Positions 59,690-64,000 of a stretch of DNA of 64,000 bases are shown piece by piece. The notes under the pieces are model-generated. The model was not told the DNA's origin, made no database searches, and was given only the letters and a program-made list of their open reading frames with translations. The DNA is from Galeruca laticollis (lineage: Eukaryota; Arthropoda; Insecta; Coleoptera; Chrysomelidae), in NCBI GenBank assembly GCA_963921935.1, contig OY998185.1, positions 846,001 through 910,000 on the forward strand. Direction: 5' to 3'. Every line of letters begins with the position of its first letter. The first letter of the stretch is position 1. Made by a program: the position numbers and the translations under genes.

Positions 59690-60017
59690 TGAAATTTGCT
59701 TCGGAAGAAATTCGCGGACTGTAGATTTATTCGAAAACAACTGTAATTTCTTAGCAATGTGGGTACTCACCGGATTGCTGGCTTTCTGCACCTTAGGATC
59801 CCTTGATTTAAGCTATCACCATTTTTATTATTCACTTGAACGTCTCAGTATCTTTTCAATCATTTTAATGTTCAGATTGTAATTTTATCACCAAATTTAC
59901 TACTTTTAAATTGCCGTGGTTAGCGGTCGCCGGCCAAACGTTGCACCCAATCGCTTGAAACCAGCTATTTTTGATCGGAGCGGAAATTATTTACTCAAAT
60001 CATTAGTGCATGAACAT
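59690..60017 (-). repeat. BEL/Pao LTR B, truncated
   Basis: Begins TGAAATTTGCTTCGG on the plus strand. Matches LTR C but lacks the last ~25 bp and the CGCGTGGCGC stretch. Confidence 0.8.
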
Positions 60018-60371
60018 TTACTTTATTAGAACGGAAAACCAAAATAAATTGAACAAAACTATACTAATTTTACTCACCCTTAGAACTTGCAACCATAACC
60101 AATATAACCATAGTCGTTTTGCAATAGGACAAAAAAATAAGAAGATTTATATTTTAAATTAATCGAAAATTCGAGTTCAAAGTATAGACTTTAAAATATA
60201 ATCTTAAGTTTCAGAGTAAATGCATTTGATTGTTGATAAATATCTTGGAAACACTTAGCAACTGTCCAACGATTATTAAATTATATCATTGGCAAGTTGG
60301 CAACCGCCTACTTTATACCAAAATACAAATATATTTTAAACTGATCGAGAAGTATAAATGTCACTTTTCAC
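60018..60371. other. AT-rich spacer between BEL/Pao LTRs
   Basis: Nothing recognised. Confidence 0.4.
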
Positions 60372-60771
60372 TGAAATTTGCTTCGGAAGAAATTCGCGGA
60401 CTGTAGATTTTTTCTAAGACAACTGTAATTTCTTAGCAATGTGGGTACTCACCGGATTGCTGGATTTCTGCACCTTAGGATCCCTTGATTTAGGCTATCA
60501 CCATTTTTATTATTCACTTGAACGTCTCAGTATCTTTTCAATCATTTTAATGTTCAGTTTGTAATTTTATCACCAAATTTACTACTTTTAAATTGCCGTG
60601 GTTAACGGTCGCCGGCCAAACGTTGTCTGTCTTGTCCTTTTAGCGCAAGCGCCACGCGATATGCGCACCCAATCGCTTGAAACCAGCTGTTTTTTATCAG
60701 CGCGGAAATTATTTTGAAATTAGAAAATACTCAAATCATTAGTGCATGAGCATAAACCGGCCGCCAAAACA
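60372..60771 (-). repeat. BEL/Pao LTR C, full length (400 bp)
   Basis: Starts TGTTTTGGCGGCCGG on the minus strand and ends GCAAATTTCA. Downstream of Pol copy 2 on the minus strand, so a 3' LTR. Confidence 0.85.
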
Positions 60772-60912
60772 CCTGTGTTTTAACTAACCTAAAAATATAT
60801 ACACTGAAACTCTAGAAAGATAAACAATTTTGTTTACCATAAGGAAATAAATAACAAAATTAAAAATTCTGAAAATGAGAAAAATATCGAAAAATATACA
60901 TATATATTGCTT

Positions 60913-61163
60913 TTATAACTGCCCCTTGTCCTGATTGGGCAAGGGACACAGTTTAACAATCGGGCGGCGACGCTGCCCGGTTGCAGTTAATACTGTCACA
61001 ACTCGCACGTGATTATCGCGTTCCGGATGAAGCTCTATAACTCGACCGAGGTGCCACTTTAACGGCGATGTGATATCACATTGGATCAAGACCAAATCAT
61101 TAAGTTTTATTCCCACTGCAGTCTTAATCCACTTTGTACGCTGTTGTAAAGTATTAAGATACT
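60913..61163 (-). pseudogene. BEL/Pao Pol C-terminal domain (DUF5641-like), copy 2
   Basis: Same reading as 58860-59127 with a few changes (MGIKLNDLVLIQCDITSPL, ATGQRRRPIVKLCPL). It is cut at its 5' side by the LINE that begins near 61165. It reads into LTR C. Confidence 0.85.
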
Positions 61164-62013
61164 CCGTGCCCAGGGGGGTCGGATGGAGGAGGCTGGAAGT
61201 GATCCACCCCTAATCTTCCATGCGAGCTTCCTGGGGGGGTTTCTCTACCGGACACGGCGCGTCCCAATGGCTCATAGGGTGTCTCCACGAGGAGTGATCG
61301 GTCATGGTTCCCGCGCTCTTAGAGCTGTGAGGGAGGCACGACCGACCAACCTCGGGGATAGGTGACGAATAGGAACGATTCGTTCTGAATAATCGCCCGC
61401 GGATCAAAAGGGATAGAGGAGTAAACCTGACTAAAAATCATCCTCGCCGGCCTCCCCGCTTCTGCTGATTATCTATCAGTCATGGGGAGGTGAAACCACC
61501 GTCAACTGGACTGTCATGTCCTCCCACTCTACTAAACCCTTCACTTTCTTCCATAAACTTCTTTTTCTTTTTTATTTTCAAATAATTTTTCTACAGGCTC
61601 TTCTGGACCTGCCGTCTTTTCTCTTCCTTTTTTCTTCGGCCAACCATATCTCTAAACTTCTTCTTTCTTTCTTTCTTACTTTTCTTCGCCCTTTCAGGAA
61701 ATATTTCTCTCATGCCCCGGAGCATCATTTCAATCCCACGGCCACACACAAGGGAGGCAGCTGTGTGAGTCTACCCGTTGGCAAACTTGCGTCCGGAGGC
61801 AACCGTGAAAAAAGCCTAGAGGAGTAAACCTCGATAATAGAATCCGTAAACCTCGTTGTTAGCGACCGTGGCCATGGATGAATGGCTGCACGAAACGCAG
61901 TCAGAAACGGTGCCTCTGGGATACCTGGCGACATCCCAGAGTAATCAGCCTTAGCGGGGTAAGGGCGCACTGCCTCGCCGGACTTCAAAACGACCCAACT
62001 CGTGGGATCTATC

Positions 62014-63474
62014 ATGGAAAACCTAAAACAAAAACCAAGAACGGAGGAGAATGTAGAGGACAAGGAAGGCAAGAAAACAAACGTGGAAGAAGGAGTGGTA
62101 TTTAAAAGCAAGACGATCTCTAGGACACCTCCTACAACAACTAGTAGGAGTTGTAGCATGGAAAGCAACTCGCTGGCTAGGATGGACAGTTGGGAAAACG
62201 AGGATAGGAAAGAAACATACAAAAGGCTTGAGAAGGAAACACCTGGAAGCTCGGAGGATGAGGGTGTAATCGGTAAAATCATAGAAGGTACACACAAAAA
62301 TAGAAAGAGAAAAAGGGTTATGGAAGGGACGCCGGAGGGCACGAAGGAAAAGGAGGCTGGAAAAACTAATATTGAGGTAAGTATGGACAATCTGGACGGA
62401 GTTTTAGAAATTCTTGGTAATAAGGGGGAAAACGAGGGAGCCATAGAAATGATCAAGGAAACCCTGACCTTGTTAAGTAAGGAAATGAATAAAGCGGCTT
62501 GCAAGAAATGCGAGGAAGAAAATGAGGCAAGGAAGAAATTAAGGGAGATTGAATATATTAAAGATAATATTAGAAGGGGAGGCGGGTACGAACAGTACTG
62601 TAAAATAAAAGACGTGACGTGGGAAGAGGAAGTGTACACCAAGGTCTTAAAGATCTATAGAAGTAATAATAAGTGGATCGATGAGGGAGACGTCTTAATC
62701 GTGGCAGATAAGGACAGGAAGTTGACACTTAAACCCGATTTAAGTGACCTTCTATATGAAACGGAGATGTGGAAGACGGAGTACCTAGAGGAAGGCATCA
62801 GGCGCTCAACGACTAGGGGGAGAGAGAAAAAGAAATTCACCTTCATAACCAAGATTAGCGAGGGTGAGGAAAAGGAGGTATATAAAGCACTGGAGGAGGC
62901 GGTGGAAAAAATATTGGACGTGGGAAAAATCACGATTATATGCTCGGAGGGTGTGAGGAAAGTTGTGGAACACATTGCGTTTAATAAGGAAATTGAAGTG
63001 GCTTTGGGTGTAGAAAAAGTAACCCAAGAAAGTAGGGGCGCTGAAAGCGTGTGGATAAAGACGGGGGAGAAAACTTACGCTCAGGTCATCCAAGACCTAA
63101 AGGAAAAGGTAAACGTTGAAGGGATAGGAATAGGGAGGATCAGGAAAACCAATAGCGGGGATGTGGTGGTCACCACTAAAGGCAATGGCAATGCGGGGAA
63201 GCTAAAGAAAGTAATCAAGGAGATGGCGAACTACGAGGCAGTGGTCAGAAGGAGGGAACAGGTGTTCGATATCTTTGACCTTGATCCGTCTATACAGGCA
63301 GAGGAAGTAATAGAAGCAGTCAGTAGCCATGCAGGAATTAAAAAGGAGATGGTAGAGGTCAAGTCGATTAGAACGGAAAGGACAGGGCAGCAGATGGCGA
63401 CATTTACTACCCCGTTGGAGGTAGCCGCAAGGATGGAAAACATCCAAAATACCCGGGTGGGCTGGGTGGCTTGA
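62014..63474 (+). CDS. LINE ORF1 (Gag-like) up to an in-frame TGA
   Basis: From the ATG at 62014 (MENLKQKPRTEE) 486 codons lead to TGA at 63472-63474. The first ~200 residues are charged and low-complexity; KACKKCEEENEARKKLREI-like helices follow. A Gag-like region near the C-terminus shows YEAVVRRREQVFDIFDLD and TPLEVAARMENIQNTRVGWV, the block that normally precedes CCHC knuckles in R1/Jockey ORF1 proteins. The knuckles are present directly after the stop in the same frame. ORF1 binds element RNA. Codon use is GC-richer than elsewhere in the window. Confidence 0.8.
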   Translation: MENLKQKPRTEENVEDKEGKKTNVEEGVVFKSKTISRTPPTTTSRSCSMESNSLARMDSWENEDRKETYKRLEKETPGSSEDEGVIGKIIEGTHKNRKRKRVMEGTPEGTKEKEAGKTNIEVSMDNLDGVLEILGNKGENEGAIEMIKETLTLLSKEMNKAACKKCEEENEARKKLREIEYIKDNIRRGGGYEQYCKIKDVTWEEEVYTKVLKIYRSNNKWIDEGDVLIVADKDRKLTLKPDLSDLLYETEMWKTEYLEEGIRRSTTRGREKKKFTFITKISEGEEKEVYKALEEAVEKILDVGKITIICSEGVRKVVEHIAFNKEIEVALGVEKVTQESRGAESVWIKTGEKTYAQVIQDLKEKVNVEGIGIGRIRKTNSGDVVVTTKGNGNAGKLKKVIKEMANYEAVVRRREQVFDIFDLDPSIQAEEVIEAVSSHAGIKKEMVEVKSIRTERTGQQMATFTTPLEVAARMENIQNTRVGWVA

Positions 63475-63711
63475 ACTGTAAAGAAGCGTAACCAGCCGAC
63501 ACGCTGCTACAGGTGCTTAAATTTCGGACATAGGACAAAAGAATGCAAAGGGACTGACCGCACCAAGTCGTGCTTAAACTGCGGTAAAAGTGGACATAGG
63601 GTGGTAGAATGCAAGAATGACAGATTCTGCATTAAATGCCAAGTGGAAGGCCATAGGATGGACAATATGGGGTGTCCTATGTTTAGGGATTTGGTATATA
63701 ATAAAAAATGA
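63475..63711 (+). pseudogene. ORF1 CCHC zinc-knuckle tail beyond the TGA
   Basis: Same frame as ORF1: CYRCLNFGHRTKEC, CLNCGKSGHRVVEC, CIKCQVEGHRMDNMGC, stop TGA at 63709. Three knuckles are the usual number for R1/Jockey-type ORF1 tails. Separated from ORF1 by a single stop: nonsense mutation, readthrough or recoding. Confidence 0.85.
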
Positions 63712-64000
63712 TCCTAAGCCCCCTAGAAATCGGTTTCGGTAGCATAGTCATACCCTACACCATACATAATTATCTTACCACTATAGTTCACATATATCTT
63801 ATTTACGAGTAATTTAGTTTTACAAGTTTTATCTATACACCTTCTATTTATACACCTTTTATATATACACCGCTTATTTATACACTTTTTATTTATACAT
63901 TCTGTGTAGGGCCCTTTACACCCTGCACAGAAACTGCACATAGATTTTATTTTGACTCATACGGAGGTACACAAGGACATAGTTTTGGGGTAAACACTAA
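63712..64000. other. AT-rich end of the window with short repeats
   Basis: At 63836-63900 the unit TTTATACACCTTTTATTTA-like recurs four or five times (about 15-17 bp). The open frame on the minus strand (Cys/Ile repeats) is a by-product of this repeat. No LINE ORF2. Confidence 0.5.

Larger units (their letters stand above)
61165..63711 (+). mobile_element. R1/Jockey-type LINE, 5' part only
   Basis: Starts abruptly where BEL/Pao homology ends (GTGCCCAGGGGGGTCGG). An ~850-bp GC-richer 5' untranslated region precedes ORF1 and the CCHC knuckles. No endonuclease or RT frame is seen between 63712 and the window end. LINEs are usually lost at the 5' side, so keeping the 5' end and losing ORF2 is unusual. 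Confidence 0.7.

Noticed and set aside
59443..59882. Two 104-codon open frames in opposite directions with the same protein
   Set aside because: They lie inside inverted BEL/Pao LTRs; identity comes from the LTR copies, not from coding constraint.
61725..62642. 305-codon open frame on the minus strand
   Set aside because: It is antisense to LINE ORF1, has a Ser/Phe/Leu-rich composition produced by the complement of charged codons, and shows no family motif.
63723..63941. Cys-rich repeated open frame (CINKRCI type)
   Set aside because: Produced by a short tandem DNA repeat; no zinc-finger spacing or known family.

Overview
This window reads as a piece of a large, AT-rich, transposon-dense arthropod genome, most likely an insect; I cannot name the species. 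The evidence is short introns with clean GT/AG borders, THAP-domain P-element-like transposases, insect-type Gypsy and BEL/Pao retrotransposons, two non-LTR elements, and many foldback repeats. Almost all recognisable coding sequence is transposon-derived. The best host-gene candidate is one intronless ubiquitin-conjugating enzyme (UBE2T-like, 42075-42530, +).

Layout. 1-2.9 kb: AT-rich, nothing recognised. 2.9-6.3 kb: a multi-exon P-element-like THAP transposase pseudogene. 6.3-7.7 kb: palindromic hairpins bracketing a fragment of a Crypton-like tyrosine recombinase. 7.8-11.6 kb: a tRNA-like element, a MITE with a duplicated TGACGTCA motif, and AT-rich repeats.

11,641-30,667 is a nested stack that can be read layer by layer. 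A Gypsy retrotransposon on the minus strand has identical 221-bp LTRs and a GTTGG duplication. Its right LTR is split by a hAT-type element (16,227-30,523; 8-bp duplication CTTATCAG). The hAT holds a LINE with two ORFs (16.9-20.75 kb). Within the last bases of its right end it also holds a P element (21,589-30,507) with perfect 32-bp inverted repeats. The P element carries a transposase gene that can be spliced in silico to 997 codons, with a THAP domain and six tandem copies of a 78-bp in-phase exon, plus a convergent, decayed relative.

30.7-38.6 kb: AT microsatellites, a diverged satellite-like repeat in two blocks, a 113-bp tandem duplication and a THAP-domain gene fragment. 38.6-48.5 kb: an ~840-bp foldback, then inverted repeats with hairpin tips that bracket a cysteine-rich transposon-type pseudogene, the UBE2T-like gene, and decayed Gypsy remains including an Env-like remnant. 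49-56 kb: a decayed member of a repetitive insect gene family whose intron carries a 4.5-kb Gypsy element (176-bp LTRs with one difference, duplication ACGAT). 58.8-61.2 kb: rearranged BEL/Pao 3' ends and LTRs in inverted orientation. 61.2-63.7 kb: the 5' part of an R1/Jockey-type LINE (ORF1 and three CCHC knuckles, no ORF2 visible).

The most distinctive observations are the six-copy symmetric exon array in the P transposase, the A AAA AAC slippery site directly before the LINE ORF1 stop and in the frame needed to enter ORF2, the paradox of identical outer LTRs around decayed nested cargo, and a dispersed family of hairpins that includes those around the tyrosine recombinase fragment.
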